Of a stretch of 64,000 nucleotides of DNA, positions 11,791 through 22,694 are shown piece by piece; position 1 is the first letter of the stretch; each line of letters starts with the position of its first letter. The notes below the pieces were generated by a model. It saw only the letters and a list, made by a program, of their open reading frames with translations, made no database searches and was not told the origin of the DNA. Location of the stretch: the NCBI GenBank assembly GCA_031628995.1, contig JAVLUO010000005.1, positions 1-64,000 on the forward strand, read 5' to 3'. Origin of the DNA: Bacillota bacterium LX-D. GTDB taxonomy: Bacteria; Bacillota; DUOV01; Zhaonellaceae. Made by a program: the position numbers and the translations under genes.

Positions 11791-12195
11791 TTGCCCGGCA
11801 TTTTTGCTGAGCCGATGGGCTGAAAGAAACCCTATCGCCTAACCGGCAGGAAAATAACTCGTATGCAAGGGCGTCACTGGTAACTGCGGGGTCTGAAGGA
11901 AGCCGAAGGAAAAAGTGGGAAAGACCAAAAGCCGGATAAACTGATTAGTTAGGACGGATGCGTTCAAGTTCAGGTAAGGAAACCTAACCGGGGAAGCACG
12001 AAAATATCAAGACATTGCTGCCAAAATACTGAAAACGAACTCAAACTAACCGTTAACAAAGACAAAACCCACCTTACAGAAGTAAGTAAGGATGTATCCT
12101 ATCCGGGCTTCATTATCTACAGGAAAATAGTCGCAGTCCCCCCTAAGAAAATAAAGAGACTTAAGGAAAAAATAAGGCAATTGACACCACGGAAC
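11791..12195 (+). mobile_element. Group II intron relic, copy 1 (internally deleted)
   Basis: This stretch matches the copy at 34011-34674 nearly base for base in three blocks. It starts at TTGCCCGGCA and contains the domain-I-like blocks GCTGAGCCGATGGGCTG, GCAAGGGCGTCACTGG and AGTTAGGACGGATGCGTTC. Two pieces present in copy 2 are absent here: about 58 bases after GAAGGAAGCCGAAG, and the part from the start of the reverse transcriptase to its YAGD region. What is left of the RT/maturase reading frame is the part after EARKYQDIAAKI, to LTPRN. No domain V or VI is recognisable, so it cannot splice or move. Confidence 0.75.
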
Positions 12196-12312
12196 AAAGG
12201 TAACTCGATTTGGTTTCTATTTGCTAGTAATTTTCGTTTATTAACGACTTAAAAATTTTTCATTGGAAAAGATATTTATATTACGATTACGCCTGGTAAA
12301 CGGGGTGGTTTA
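12196..12312. other. Short spacer after intron relic
   Basis: AT-rich sequence between the intron relic and the next gene. The only thing seen is the ribosome site GGGGTGG just before the ATG at 12313. Confidence 0.5.
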
Positions 12313-12765
12313 ATGGAAATATTTTTTAATACATTGCTACTTATAATTGGACTATTAATAACCTTATTGATAGGAGTTAAGGGTTTTATGATAAATTCAT
12401 TATTATTGTTGGTAATTATACTTTCAAATAATAATTTTGTACCATTGGTATTTATATTAAATTTTTTTATATTAGTATTAGCTGCAATTATATCTTTGGC
12501 ATTAGATAAGTACAGTAGAAGAAAATTTGATCCGTTGCCTATACGAGAAATTATTATCGGCAGTTCTGCCTTGGGAATAACGATTGGTATGCTATTTTCA
12601 CCAATCTGGCTTGGAGAAATTTTTGCTCTATTTATGGGTACGCCACTGTTACGTAGATATGCACTTCTAGGTCGGAAAGCTATATTATTAACATGTGCAG
12701 GTTGGTTAATTAGAAATTTTACAATATGGGTTCTAACTATTTGGCATATAGTTGAATTAATTTAA
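12313..12765 (+). CDS. Uncharacterised integral membrane protein
   Basis: A 150-residue, very hydrophobic protein with about four or five predicted membrane segments (approx. 5-25, 28-50, 50-65, 82-100, 120-145) and one cytoplasmic-looking basic loop DKYSRRKFDPLPIRE. I do not recognise the family. It lies alone between secF and recJ. GGGGTGG precedes the ATG. Codon use looks like its neighbours, so it is probably a native gene. Confidence 0.65.
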   Translation: MEIFFNTLLLIIGLLITLLIGVKGFMINSLLLLVIILSNNNFVPLVFILNFFILVLAAIISLALDKYSRRKFDPLPIREIIIGSSALGITIGMLFSPIWLGEIFALFMGTPLLRRYALLGRKAILLTCAGWLIRNFTIWVLTIWHIVELI

Positions 12766-12786
12766 ATCGATTAACCCATAAAAAAT

Positions 12787-12821
12787 GGAATTCCTTTTAA
12801 AAAGAGGGTTCCTTTTTTTGT
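12787..12821 (+). terminator. Probable terminator before recJ
   Basis: GGAATTCCTTTT and AAAAGAGGGTTCC form an imperfect stem followed by seven or more T. Confidence 0.6.
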
Positions 12822-12918
12822 TTCAATTTTTTTTTGCAGGAAAGATGCGATTAAAGTCGAAATAAAATCAGTCAGATATAGTTTATTTTTAATCTAAAAA
12901 CAATAGGGGAGAGGCTTA

Positions 12919-15714
12919 ATGTTTTTGATCCCTAAAGAATGGGAATTTGTTGAGCCAGATGGGGATTTATGCAAGCATTTGAGCCACGAACTCAATATAC
13001 CAAGCATAGTTGCCCAAATATTAATCAATAGAGGAATAAAAACAATTGCAGAAGCACAAAAACTTTTTTATCCTGCTTTTACAGACTTAACAACTCCCGA
13101 TCAGCTACCGGATATGCAAAAAGCTGTTAAAAGAATAAATACTGCAATAAAACAAAGAAAAAGAATTATAGTCTATGGGGACTACGATGTAGACGGAATT
13201 ACCAGTACAGCCTTAATGGTTACTACTTTACATAGCTTGGGGGGAAATGTTGATTATTATATTCCAAATCGCCTAAAGGAAGGATACGGATTAAATACAA
13301 CTGCTTTACAAAAAATTAAGAATGCAAAAGCTGATTTAGTTATAACAGTGGATTGCGGAATAACTTCAATTGATGAAGTGGATTTTGCTAAAAAAATTGG
13401 TTTAGATATTATAATAACTGATCACCACGAGCCAGGCTCTGAAATACCTTCAGCTTTTGCAGTAATAAATCCGAAGCTAAGCAATGTGGACTCTATTCAG
13501 CATTTAGCGGGAGTAGGTGTTGCATTTAAATTATCCCAAGCACTTTACATGTCTGTAGATTTATCGCCAAATGTTAATTCAGATTGTTTTGCTGAGAGTA
13601 TTTTGGATCTTGCAACTTTAGGTACCATAGCAGATTTAGTACCTTTAACTGGTGATAATAGAATTATAGTAAAATATGGTTTACCTCTTTTATCTTCGTC
13701 TAAAAGGCCGGGGTTAAGGGCTTTGATTGAAGTAGTTGGTTTGATAGGAAAAAAAATAACTACAAATCAGGTAGCATTTAATTTAGCTCCTAAACTCAAT
13801 GCTGCGGGGCGCTTAGGAAGTGCAGAACCAGCTCTTGAACTATTACTTACGGAATCGGAGCAAAGAGCCAAAGAACTAGCAGTAAAACTAAATCGAAAAA
13901 ATGAAGAAAGACAGTTAATAGAGTCCCAAATTTATAATGAAGCATGTTCTAAAATTGAAGAGGAAGTTGATTTTTCTAAACATAAAGTTATTGTTTTAGC
14001 ATCTCCTTTTTGGCATCAAGGTATTATTGGTATAGTTGCTTCAAAAATTGTTGAGCGTTTTTACAGGCCTGTTATTTTATTAAGTATTGAAGGTGATAAA
14101 GCTAGGGGCTCCGGCCGGAGTATTAAGGGTTTTGACCTTTATAATGCGCTTAAATTCTGCGAAGATTTTTTGTTAAAATATGGTGGTCATAACCAAGCAG
14201 CTGGCATGTCTTTGATGGTTAGGGATATAAGGGCTTTTACAAATGCAATTAATAAGTATGCAGAAGAAAAAATTACAGAGGAAATGCTTCAACCAATTTT
14301 AAAAATAGATAGTTCAATAAGCTTAGAAGATATTGATTATGGGTTATTTGAACACCTGGAAAAACTAGCGCCATTTGGCTTTGGCAATCCTGAACCTGTA
14401 TTATGTTGTAGTCAGGTGCAACTTGGAAACTGGAAAAGAGTAGGGAAAAACAATAATCATTTAAAAACTAAAGTTTTTCAAAATAACAAGGAATTTGATG
14501 CTATTGGGTTTAATCTTGCAGCTAAAATAAACAACTTTGATTCCCATATTAAAATGTCAACAGATATTGCCTTCGTCTTAGAACAAAACGAATGGAATGG
14601 GAATATAAATTTACAGTTAAATTTAAAAGATTTAGAGATAATTAACAATAATTGTGGATTTTATTCAATATTAGGGAGAAATTATCAAAATCTACTTGAT
14701 AGATTGCTTAAAAGTATGCAAAATAGTGATTTTTTTATTATAAAAACGCCTCTAAGGAGAATGAACACGGGGTATTATGATTTCTTTGAAAGCTTTTTGC
14801 AAAATAAGGGTCTTCTTACTATGAGTATTGATAGTAGGCATTTTAGTTTAGAACATGACTATTCAAAATATAAGGTTATCTTTATGACTAATGTTTTCTG
14901 GCAAAAATATGGGGCTTATTTTTACAACTCAAATTCAAGGATTATTGATCTAAATGATATATTAGAGTGTGATCTTAAGGCAGCAAATGTTATTGATAGT
15001 AGGGGCATAAATAAATTAACAATGTTGGAAAAACTATTTTTAACAGGGCGTAGTCTGATAGTTTATCTTAATTATAAAAAGAATGCGCTGGAATTAGAAA
15101 ATTATTTTACACAAAGATACCCTAGTTTTAAGGGACAAGTAAAAGTACTATTTAAAATAGATGAAGGCACGGATCTAAATTTACTGGATAATAATTTTAA
15201 ACTAATAATAACTAACCAATTCTTGGATTTTTGTCATTGGTCTCAGAAGTGGGATAAGGTGATATATGAACCGCCATTTAGTCCGGATGAACTAAAATTT
15301 AGAGTTGCTCATAGTGAAAACATGAATGTATATTTATTATGGAATGAGCAGGATTTAAAAGTAAATGATGATATGTTGAAAATTATGTTTCCGAATAAGT
15401 TGTTTTTAGAAGGGCTTATGAATAGAATTTATGGATTTTCGCCCCATCAGAGGATAGATTATAAAGAGCTGATGGGAGATTTAAATTTAGCTGCAGAAAG
15501 CGCTTCCATAAATAAGCTTAAAATAGGTTTGGATATACTTAGGGAACTAAAAGTAGTATACTTTAAAAATGGGGCATTTTTTTTAAATACACATGACTCC
15601 AAAGTAGATCTTGAAAATTCTGCTTGCTTTAAAGAAGGACAATTAGAACTAAGTGCTCAACTACAATTTAAAAAATTTGTATCTATTGCTGATTTTGAAA
15701 GTGAGGTAGGGTAA
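12919..15714 (+). CDS. recJ: Single-stranded-DNA-specific exonuclease RecJ, long form
   Basis: RecJ is the 5'-3' ssDNA exonuclease of recombination and mismatch repair. The core shows motif I YGDYDVDG (residues 87-93), DHHEPG (168-173), the DHHA1 motif GGHNQAAGM (about 421-429) and the OB domain after residue 460. At 931 residues it is far longer than the 560-800 usual for the family; residues from about 575 to the end carry no motif I recognise, although Firmicute RecJ proteins often have a C-terminal extension. The stop overlaps the apt start by one base. Confidence 0.93.
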   Translation: MFLIPKEWEFVEPDGDLCKHLSHELNIPSIVAQILINRGIKTIAEAQKLFYPAFTDLTTPDQLPDMQKAVKRINTAIKQRKRIIVYGDYDVDGITSTALMVTTLHSLGGNVDYYIPNRLKEGYGLNTTALQKIKNAKADLVITVDCGITSIDEVDFAKKIGLDIIITDHHEPGSEIPSAFAVINPKLSNVDSIQHLAGVGVAFKLSQALYMSVDLSPNVNSDCFAESILDLATLGTIADLVPLTGDNRIIVKYGLPLLSSSKRPGLRALIEVVGLIGKKITTNQVAFNLAPKLNAAGRLGSAEPALELLLTESEQRAKELAVKLNRKNEERQLIESQIYNEACSKIEEEVDFSKHKVIVLASPFWHQGIIGIVASKIVERFYRPVILLSIEGDKARGSGRSIKGFDLYNALKFCEDFLLKYGGHNQAAGMSLMVRDIRAFTNAINKYAEEKITEEMLQPILKIDSSISLEDIDYGLFEHLEKLAPFGFGNPEPVLCCSQVQLGNWKRVGKNNNHLKTKVFQNNKEFDAIGFNLAAKINNFDSHIKMSTDIAFVLEQNEWNGNINLQLNLKDLEIINNNCGFYSILGRNYQNLLDRLLKSMQNSDFFIIKTPLRRMNTGYYDFFESFLQNKGLLTMSIDSRHFSLEHDYSKYKVIFMTNVFWQKYGAYFYNSNSRIIDLNDILECDLKAANVIDSRGINKLTMLEKLFLTGRSLIVYLNYKKNALELENYFTQRYPSFKGQVKVLFKIDEGTDLNLLDNNFKLIITNQFLDFCHWSQKWDKVIYEPPFSPDELKFRVAHSENMNVYLLWNEQDLKVNDDMLKIMFPNKLFLEGLMNRIYGFSPHQRIDYKELMGDLNLAAESASINKLKIGLDILRELKVVYFKNGAFFLNTHDSKVDLENSACFKEGQLELSAQLQFKKFVSIADFESEVG

Positions 15715-16232
15715 TGGATTTAGCAGCCAAGGTAAGGGTAATACCTGATTTTCCGAAAAAAGGGATTAGTTTTAAGGATATCACGACATTATTAAGAGAT
15801 GGTGAAGCTTTTAAATATGCTATTGATAAGCTTGCAGATAAATGTAAAGAAAAAAGAATAGATTTAATCGTTGGTCCCGAAGCTAGGGGATTTATGATAG
15901 GAGCTCCTTTAGCTTATGCTTTAGGGGTAGGATTTATTCCTATCCGTAAGCCAGGTAAATTGCCGGGAGAAACTTTGTATGGAGAATATGAATTAGAGTA
16001 TGGGACTGATAGACTAGAAATGCATATTGACGCTATAAAGCATGGTCATAATGTTTTAATTGTTGATGACTTACTAGCTACAGGAGGCACTATCTCAACT
16101 ACTTTGAAACTAATTGAAAAATCTGGTGGGAAAGTAGTTGGTGCTGCATTTTTAATTGAACTAACAGAGCTTAAAGGTCGAAGCCTTTTAGAAGGTTACG
16201 ATGTAATTTCTTTAATACAGTATCCATATTAA
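15714..16232 (+). CDS. apt: Adenine phosphoribosyltransferase
   Basis: Salvages adenine to AMP with PRPP. 172 residues, with the type I PRTase signature [13 protein letters not shown] at about 114-126, and [19 protein letters not shown] and [10 protein letters not shown], both typical of bacterial Apt. The start codon overlaps the recJ stop (TAATG). Order recJ-apt-relA-dtd is standard in Firmicutes. Confidence 0.97.
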   Translation: MDLAAKVRVIPDFPKKGISFKDITTLLRDGEAFKYAIDKLADKCKEKRIDLIVGPEARGFMIGAPLAYALGVGFIPIRKPGKLPGETLYGEYELEYGTDRLEMHIDAIKHGHNVLIVDDLLATGGTISTTLKLIEKSGGKVVGAAFLIELTELKGRSLLEGYDVISLIQYPY

Positions 16233-16282
16233 TAATATTATTAGGTTTGTGTCTAAAAGCAGATTTTTTAAGAGGTGAAATT

Positions 16283-18451
16283 ATGACCTTGGAGGATTTA
16301 GAAAACGAGGTATTATCTTATTACCCGTCTGTAAACATTAATTTAATAAGAAAAGCCTTTTATTATGCTTCCAAGGCACATGAAGGCCAAAAGCGTAAAT
16401 CTGGCGAGGCATATATTATTCACCCCTTAGCAGTAGCTATTATCTTAGCTCAGCTTCATTTAGATGTGTCTACAATTATAGCTGGTCTTCTACATGATGT
16501 GGTAGAGGATACAAATGCTACCCTTGCAGAAATATCTGATACTTTTGGGCCAGAGATTGCTATGCTAGTCGATGGTGTGACTAAGTTGTCGAGAATAGAA
16601 TATAAATCTAAAGAAGAGCAGCAAGTAGAAAGTTTACGCAAAATGTTTTTAGCTATGGCTAAAGATATTAGAGTGATTCTTATTAAATTGGCTGACCGTT
16701 TGCATAATATGCGGACATTAAAACATCAGGCAGAAGCAAAACAAAAAGAAATAGCTGAAGAAACACTGGAGATATTTGCTCCTTTGGCTCATCGATTAGG
16801 TATATTTAGGCTTAAATGGGAGCTGGAAGACTTAGCTTTACGTTATTTAGCCCCGGAAAAATATTATGAGCTTGTTCAAAATATATCAATGAAGCGCCAG
16901 GAAAGAGAAGCCTACATTAATCAGGTAATTAAAATACTTGAAGATAAACTTAAAGTAATGGGAATTAAGGTTGATATTCAAGGACGCCCTAAACATTTTT
17001 ATAGTATCTATAATAAAATGGTAAAACAAGGTAAGGAACTTAGTGAAATATACGATTTGATTGCCGTTAGAGTAATTGTTGATAATGTGAAAGATTGTTA
17101 TGGTGTCCTAGGAATTGTGCATACACTTTGGAAGCCAATCCCTGGCAGGTTTAAAGATTACATTGCAATGCCAAAGCCAAACATGTATCAGTCCCTGCAT
17201 ACAACTGTCATTGGGCCTATGGGTGAACCTTTTGAAGTTCAAATTCGTACTTGGGAAATGCATCGAACATCTGAGTATGGAATTGCAGCTCACTGGAGAT
17301 ATAAGGAAGGTAAAACAGGCGATAAGGATTTTGATCAAAAACTTTCTTGGCTTAGACAACTTTTAGAGTGGCAAAGAGATTTGGGAGATGCTAGGGAATT
17401 TGTTGATACATTAAAAACAGACCTTTTTTCAGATAGAGTATATGTGTTCACTCCCAAGGGAGATGTTGTAGAGTTGCCTGCCGGGTCAATACCAATTGAT
17501 TTTGCTTATCGGGTACACACTGCTGTAGGCCATAATTGTGTAGGTGCTAAAATCAATGGAAGGATAGTGCCCTTAGATTATCAGCTGAAAACTGGAGATA
17601 TTATTGAAATATTAACCTCAAAAAGTAGTCGGCCAAGCAGAGACTGGCTTAAGCTAGTTCAAACTTCTCAAGCTAAAAATCGTATTCGCCAATGGTTTAA
17701 AAAAGAAAATAGAGAGGAAAATATTGCTAAGGGACGTGAATTATTAGAGAAAGAAGCAAAAAAACAAGGTTTAGATGTGGAACTGTTAAAGCAAAGCAAT
17801 TTACAAGAAGTTGCAAAGAAGTTTAATTTAAACATAGATGATTTATATGCTTCTTTATGTGATACCGGTGGTCCTACATCCTTACAAGTTATTACTAAAT
17901 TAAAAGAACTATCGTTAAATAAAAGCGAAAAAGAAAAGGGACAAGAGCAATTAGCAATTGCAGTAAAGGATTGGCAAGGATACAGTAAACCTTCTCAAGG
18001 GATAAGGGTTAAGGGCGTAGAAAATATTATGGTTCGTTTATCAAAGTGTTGTAATCCTTTACCTGGTGATCCTATTTTTGGTTATATTACTAGAGGCAGA
18101 GGTGTATCCATTCACCGCCAAGATTGCCCTAATATTGTACACCATCAAGAAAATGAACATGAGCGAATTATTGAGGTTGCCTGGGATACGGAAACAGAAG
18201 CAGTATACCAAGTACAAATAGAGGCCGTAGCTATTGATCGCCCGAGATTAACTATGGATATAATTGCCACAATCGCAGATACTAAAACAAAAATCAACGC
18301 CGTTAATGCTAGATCCACAAAGAATAATTTAGCTACAATTAATTTAAAAATTCAAATCAGGAGTTTGGATCATCTTTATTTCATAATGGATAAGGTGAAA
18401 AAAGTAGCAGATGTTCTAGAAGTAAAAAGGATTACACCTCATAGCCAATAG
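16283..18451 (+). CDS. relA: Bifunctional (p)ppGpp synthetase/hydrolase (Rel)
   Basis: Makes and degrades the alarmone (p)ppGpp. 722 residues in the usual order: HD hydrolase domain (HPLAVA, LLHDVVEDT near residue 71, LADRLHNMRTL), synthetase domain (GRPKHFYSIYNKM, YDLIAVRVIV, YQSLHTTV), TGS domain (VYVFTPKGDVVELPAGS from about 384), a zinc-finger-like LSKCCNPLPGD and a C-terminal ACT domain. Both active sites look intact, so it is the Gram-positive Rel type. I chose the ATG at 16283, after AAGAGGTG, over the ATG at 16247. Confidence 0.97.
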   Translation: MTLEDLENEVLSYYPSVNINLIRKAFYYASKAHEGQKRKSGEAYIIHPLAVAIILAQLHLDVSTIIAGLLHDVVEDTNATLAEISDTFGPEIAMLVDGVTKLSRIEYKSKEEQQVESLRKMFLAMAKDIRVILIKLADRLHNMRTLKHQAEAKQKEIAEETLEIFAPLAHRLGIFRLKWELEDLALRYLAPEKYYELVQNISMKRQEREAYINQVIKILEDKLKVMGIKVDIQGRPKHFYSIYNKMVKQGKELSEIYDLIAVRVIVDNVKDCYGVLGIVHTLWKPIPGRFKDYIAMPKPNMYQSLHTTVIGPMGEPFEVQIRTWEMHRTSEYGIAAHWRYKEGKTGDKDFDQKLSWLRQLLEWQRDLGDAREFVDTLKTDLFSDRVYVFTPKGDVVELPAGSIPIDFAYRVHTAVGHNCVGAKINGRIVPLDYQLKTGDIIEILTSKSSRPSRDWLKLVQTSQAKNRIRQWFKKENREENIAKGRELLEKEAKKQGLDVELLKQSNLQEVAKKFNLNIDDLYASLCDTGGPTSLQVITKLKELSLNKSEKEKGQEQLAIAVKDWQGYSKPSQGIRVKGVENIMVRLSKCCNPLPGDPIFGYITRGRGVSIHRQDCPNIVHHQENEHERIIEVAWDTETEAVYQVQIEAVAIDRPRLTMDIIATIADTKTKINAVNARSTKNNLATINLKIQIRSLDHLYFIMDKVKKVADVLEVKRITPHSQ

Positions 18452-18463
18452 GGGGTTGATAAT

Positions 18464-18913
18464 ATGCGCGCTGTAATTCAAAGGGTTACTAAAGGAAAGG
18501 TAAGTGTACAAGACGAAATCGTTGGTCAAATTGGGAAAGGATATGTTATTCTCCTGGGAATAGAAAGTTCAGATTCAGTTGATGATGTAGTGTATTTAAC
18601 TAATAAGGTTGTTAATTTACGTATTTTTTCGGATCAGGAAGGTAAAATGAATCTATCCATACGCGATGTTCAAGGTGAAATACTGGTCATTTCCCAATTT
18701 ACTCTTCTTGGCGATTGTAGGAAAGGTCGCAGACCCAGCTTCGGACAAGCAGCTCCGCCTCAGATGGCAGACGAATTATATCGGCATTTTGTACAATCTT
18801 TGAAAAGCGAAAGCTTAAAAGTTGAGACAGGTTGTTTTCAAACGGATATGTTAGTGGAAATATATAATGATGGACCTGTTACAATGCTTTTGGATAGCAA
18901 AAAGGTATTTTGA
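18464..18913 (+). CDS. dtd: D-aminoacyl-tRNA deacylase
   Basis: Frees tRNA from mischarged D-amino acids. 149 residues beginning MRAVIQRVTKGKVSV, with the active-site motif SQFTLLGDCRKGRRPSF and the C-terminal GPVTMLLDS cis-Gly-Pro loop. Ribosome site GGGGGT upstream. Next to relA, as in most Firmicutes. Confidence 0.96.
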   Translation: MRAVIQRVTKGKVSVQDEIVGQIGKGYVILLGIESSDSVDDVVYLTNKVVNLRIFSDQEGKMNLSIRDVQGEILVISQFTLLGDCRKGRRPSFGQAAPPQMADELYRHFVQSLKSESLKVETGCFQTDMLVEIYNDGPVTMLLDSKKVF

Positions 18914-18940
18914 TTTTTAAAATTGACGGGAGGGTTATAA

Positions 18941-19573
18941 TTGTTTTTTAAATCTATTAAGGTTGGGCCCATCGCGACCAATTGTTACATACTTGGCTGT
19001 CAGGTTACCAAGGAAGCAGCAGTAATAGATCCTGGTTTTGACAGCGATGTTATCTTACAATGCATAGATGAAGAAGATTTGCACGTGAAGTATATAATTA
19101 ATACTCATGGTCATGCCGATCACGTAGGTGCTAATGCAGAAATAAAGAAAGTTACAGGAGCTGAAATTTTAATTTACGAGGATGACCGAAGTTTTTTGCT
19201 TGATCCCAGCAAGAATCTTTCCATATATATGGGAATGGAAATTACAGGCCCCCCTGCGGACAAAATACTGCAAGAGGGAGATATCATTAATATAGGAAAA
19301 ACTATTAATTTAGAAGTATTGCACACACCTGGTCATACCCCTGGAGGTATAAGTCTTAAAGGAGATACCTTTATTATGACAGGAGATACCCTTTTTGCTG
19401 GTTCTATTGGAAGAACAGATTTGCCTGGTGGTTCTTATGAGAGCCTCTTGGAAGGAATTAAGAATAAACTTTTGCCACTGAAGGAAGATTATATTATTTA
19501 CCCTGGTCATGGTCAAAGCACAACTTTACAGAAAGAAAGAACCAGCAATCAATTTATATTTGATTTACTATAA
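18941..19573 (+). CDS. MBL-fold metallohydrolase (glyoxalase II-like)
   Basis: 210 residues with the metallo-beta-lactamase signature THGHADHVG at 55-63, further metal ligands in HTPGHTPGG and GDTLF, and YPGHG near the end. This is the short YcbL/GloB-like type; some members hydrolyse lactoylglutathione but the substrate here is unknown. TTG start after GGGAGGG. Its position between dtd and hisS is common in Clostridia. Confidence 0.9.
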   Translation: MFFKSIKVGPIATNCYILGCQVTKEAAVIDPGFDSDVILQCIDEEDLHVKYIINTHGHADHVGANAEIKKVTGAEILIYEDDRSFLLDPSKNLSIYMGMEITGPPADKILQEGDIINIGKTINLEVLHTPGHTPGGISLKGDTFIMTGDTLFAGSIGRTDLPGGSYESLLEGIKNKLLPLKEDYIIYPGHGQSTTLQKERTSNQFIFDLL

Positions 19574-19598
19574 TTTTATTTAGTTTAGGGGGTAGAAA

Positions 19599-20876
19599 AT
19601 GCTTACCACACGTCCTAGAGGAACAAATGATATTTTACCTGGTGATGTTGAGCATTGGCGTTACCTAGAAAGTGTTGTCCATAATTTATGCAGTATGTAT
19701 AACTATCATGAAATTAGAACTCCAATATTTGAGCATACGGAGCTTTTTGCTCGGGGAGTTGGAAATACAACTGATATTGTAGAAAAAGAGATGTATAGTT
19801 TTCAGGATCGTGGAGAAAGGAATATTACTTTAAGACCGGAAGGAACTGCTCCAACTGTGAGGGCATTTTTAGAAAATAAAATTTATTCCGGCCCACAACC
19901 AACTAAATTCTATTACATGGGTCCAATGTTTCGTTATGGACGTCCTCAAGCCGGTAGATTTAGACAATTCCACCAATTTGGTGTGGAAGTTCTTGGCTCT
20001 CAGGATCCTAGTCTAGATGCAGAAGTTATTGCTTTAGCTATGGATTATTACAAACGTTTAGAATTAAAAGGTTTGGAGTTACATATAAATAGCGTTGGCT
20101 GTCCAGAATGTAGATCTGTACATAAAGAAAAGTTAAAAGAATTTTTACAACCAAACATTGATCTTTTATGCTCTACATGTCGACAGCGCTATGAAAAAAA
20201 TCCATTAAGAATTTTTGACTGTAAAAGCGAAGACTGTCAAAAATTAATTGACAAAGCCCCGACTATTACAGATTGCTTATGCGAAGACTGTTCTGAGCAT
20301 TTTTTTAAGCTGCAAAGTTATTTAAAAGCATTAAATATAGATTTTATTCTAGACTCAAGGTTGGTTAGGGGGCTGGATTATTATACTAAAACTGCCTTTG
20401 AAGTAATGGTACAAGGAATTGGAGCCCAAAGTTCCATTGGAGGCGGTGGTAGGTATGATCATTTAGTAGAAATATGTGGCGGTTCGCCTACTCCGGGGAT
20501 TGGTTTTGCTGTTGGTTTAGAAAGAATACTACTTACTATGGAACAGCAAGGATTACTAAACCATTCTGTTAAAAAGAAAGGTACTTTTATTGCAACAACA
20601 GCTTCAGGTCAAGAAATTGTGGCAGTGAAATTATTGCACCAATTAAGAAATTTAGGTATTAGTGCTGAAAAAGATTACTTAGGGCGCAGTTTAAAAGCAC
20701 AATTAAAATATGCTTATAAGTTAGACTATGAATTTGTTCTTATCTTGGGCGAAGAAGAGCTTACAAGAGGTTGTGTAGTGCTTAAAACAATGGAAACAGG
20801 TCAGCAAAAGGAAATCAAGTTGGAAAATGTAAGTACTTATATAGTGAATGTTAATGGGGGAAACGAGAATGCTTAA
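19599..20876 (+). CDS. hisS: Histidyl-tRNA synthetase
   Basis: Class II synthetase, 425 residues. Motif 2 ([21 protein letters not shown]), the histidine-A motif [15 protein letters not shown] and motif 3 [18 protein letters not shown] are clear, followed by an anticodon-binding domain. GGGGGT precedes the ATG. The final 8 bases overlap aspS. Confidence 0.97.
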   Translation: MLTTRPRGTNDILPGDVEHWRYLESVVHNLCSMYNYHEIRTPIFEHTELFARGVGNTTDIVEKEMYSFQDRGERNITLRPEGTAPTVRAFLENKIYSGPQPTKFYYMGPMFRYGRPQAGRFRQFHQFGVEVLGSQDPSLDAEVIALAMDYYKRLELKGLELHINSVGCPECRSVHKEKLKEFLQPNIDLLCSTCRQRYEKNPLRIFDCKSEDCQKLIDKAPTITDCLCEDCSEHFFKLQSYLKALNIDFILDSRLVRGLDYYTKTAFEVMVQGIGAQSSIGGGGRYDHLVEICGGSPTPGIGFAVGLERILLTMEQQGLLNHSVKKKGTFIATTASGQEIVAVKLLHQLRNLGISAEKDYLGRSLKAQLKYAYKLDYEFVLILGEEELTRGCVVLKTMETGQQKEIKLENVSTYIVNVNGGNENA

Positions 20877-22677
20877 TAAAGTTGAACCAATGAATGAAAT
20901 AACTAGAACCCATCGATGTGGTCAATTAAATCTAAAAAATATAAATGAAGAAGTTGTGATAATGGGTTGGGTCCATAAGCGTCGTGATCATGGTGGCCTG
21001 ATTTTTATAGATTTAAGAGACCGTTATGGAGTTGTACAAGTAGTTGTAAATCCGGAATTATCTATCGAAGCTTTTAAAAAGGCAGAAGAAGTTCGCAGCG
21101 AGTATGTATTGGCCGTTCGTGGAAAAGTATTTTCTCGGCCGGAAGGAACAATTAATCAAAACTTAGTTACTGGTGAGATAGAAATATATGCTGAAGAACT
21201 TAGAATTTTAAATAGGGCTAAAACACCTCCCTTTAGTATTGAGGAAAATATTGAAGTTGATGAATTAGTTCGCTTACGTTATCGGTATCTAGACTTACGC
21301 CGCACAGATATGCAAGAGGCTCTTAAGCTAAGACATAAAACAACCAAGGCAATGCGCGATTTCCTAGATCAAAATGATTTTTTAGAAATTGAAACTCCAA
21401 TGTTAACCAAGAGCTCTCCTGAAGGTGCACGGGATTATTTGGTTCCCAGTAGGGTACATCCTGGAGAATTTTTCGCATTACCTCAATCGCCACAATTATT
21501 CAAGCAAATTTTAATGGTTGCAGGAATGGATCGCTATTTTCAAATTGTACGTTGCTTTCGCGACGAAGATTTACGGGCTGACAGACAGCCTGAGTTTACT
21601 CAATTAGACATGGAAATGTCTTTTATGCATCGGGATCAGATTTTAGAACTGGTTGAGAAAATGATAGGATACATTTTTGAAAAAGCTTTAGGAATAAAAG
21701 TACCAGAGTCCTTTCCGAGAATAGGTTATAAAGAGGCTATGGATAGGTTTGGTTCGGACAAACCAGATTTAAGATTCGGTTTAGAATTAAATGATGTATC
21801 AACAATTGTTGCACAATCTGGATTTAAGGTTTTTAGTGATGCCATTGCTTCTGGTGGGCAAGTAAAGGGAATAAATGCTAAAGGGTGTGCTCATTACTCC
21901 AGGAGAGATATAGATGAACTGATGAAGTTAACTGCAGTATATGGAGCGAAAGGTTTAGCTTGGATAGAATTAACTTCTGAGGGGCTTAAATCTCCAATAG
22001 CAAAATTCTTTACGGATGAGGAATTAGAAAAAATAATAGCTCAGATGGAAGCTGAAACAGGAGATTTGTTACTATTTGTAGCAGACACACCTGCTATTGT
22101 AGCAGATGCTCTCGGACATTTACGCTTAGAGTTTGGTAAGCGTTTGAATTTAATAGATAATACAGAATTTAATTTATGTTGGTTAGTTGACTTCCCACTT
22201 TTGGAGTGGGATGCTGAAGAGAAAAGATATGTTGCTATTCATCATCCGTTTACGGCTCCAGTTATGGAAGATTTACCACTTTTAGATTCTGAACCTGCAA
22301 AGGTGAGAGCCCAAGCATATGATTTAATACTAAACGGAGTAGAATTAGGTGGGGGAAGTATTAGGATCCATAGGAGAGATATTCAGGAAAAAATGTTTAG
22401 TTTAATTGGGCTAAGCCCAGAAGAAGCTAATGATAAATTTGGTTACCTTCTAGAAGCCTTTGAATATGGGACTCCACCTCACGGAGGAATTGCATTCGGG
22501 CTAGATAGAATGATAATGTTAATGAGCGGCAAAGATACTATAAGGGATGTTATTGCTTTTCCTAAAACACAAAGTGCTACCGATTTAATGACTAAGGCAC
22601 CATCGGCTGTAGCTGACAAACAGCTGAAAGAATTACATATTAAACTTAATGTTCTAGGTAAAAAAGTAGTTTTATAG
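20869..22677 (+). CDS. aspS: Aspartyl-tRNA synthetase
   Basis: Class II synthetase of the bacterial type, 602 residues: N-terminal OB anticodon domain ([19 protein letters not shown]), class II core with [14 protein letters not shown] and [18 protein letters not shown], an inserted GAD domain (about 290-420), and motif 3 [14 protein letters not shown] chose the ATG at 20869 (GGGGG at about 20856-20860), which overlaps the hisS stop by 8 bases and suggests coupled translation. Whether it also charges Asn-tRNA cannot be told from sequence alone. Confidence 0.96.
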   Translation: MLNKVEPMNEITRTHRCGQLNLKNINEEVVIMGWVHKRRDHGGLIFIDLRDRYGVVQVVVNPELSIEAFKKAEEVRSEYVLAVRGKVFSRPEGTINQNLVTGEIEIYAEELRILNRAKTPPFSIEENIEVDELVRLRYRYLDLRRTDMQEALKLRHKTTKAMRDFLDQNDFLEIETPMLTKSSPEGARDYLVPSRVHPGEFFALPQSPQLFKQILMVAGMDRYFQIVRCFRDEDLRADRQPEFTQLDMEMSFMHRDQILELVEKMIGYIFEKALGIKVPESFPRIGYKEAMDRFGSDKPDLRFGLELNDVSTIVAQSGFKVFSDAIASGGQVKGINAKGCAHYSRRDIDELMKLTAVYGAKGLAWIELTSEGLKSPIAKFFTDEELEKIIAQMEAETGDLLLFVADTPAIVADALGHLRLEFGKRLNLIDNTEFNLCWLVDFPLLEWDAEEKRYVAIHHPFTAPVMEDLPLLDSEPAKVRAQAYDLILNGVELGGGSIRIHRRDIQEKMFSLIGLSPEEANDKFGYLLEAFEYGTPPHGGIAFGLDRMIMLMSGKDTIRDVIAFPKTQSATDLMTKAPSAVADKQLKELHIKLNVLGKKVVL

Positions 22678-22694
22678 CCATAGGCGGATGTATT

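Noticed and set aside
11791-12195. Riboswitch or other cis-regulatory RNA after secF
   Set aside because: The near-identical copy at 34011 carries RT motifs, which identifies both as group II intron remains.
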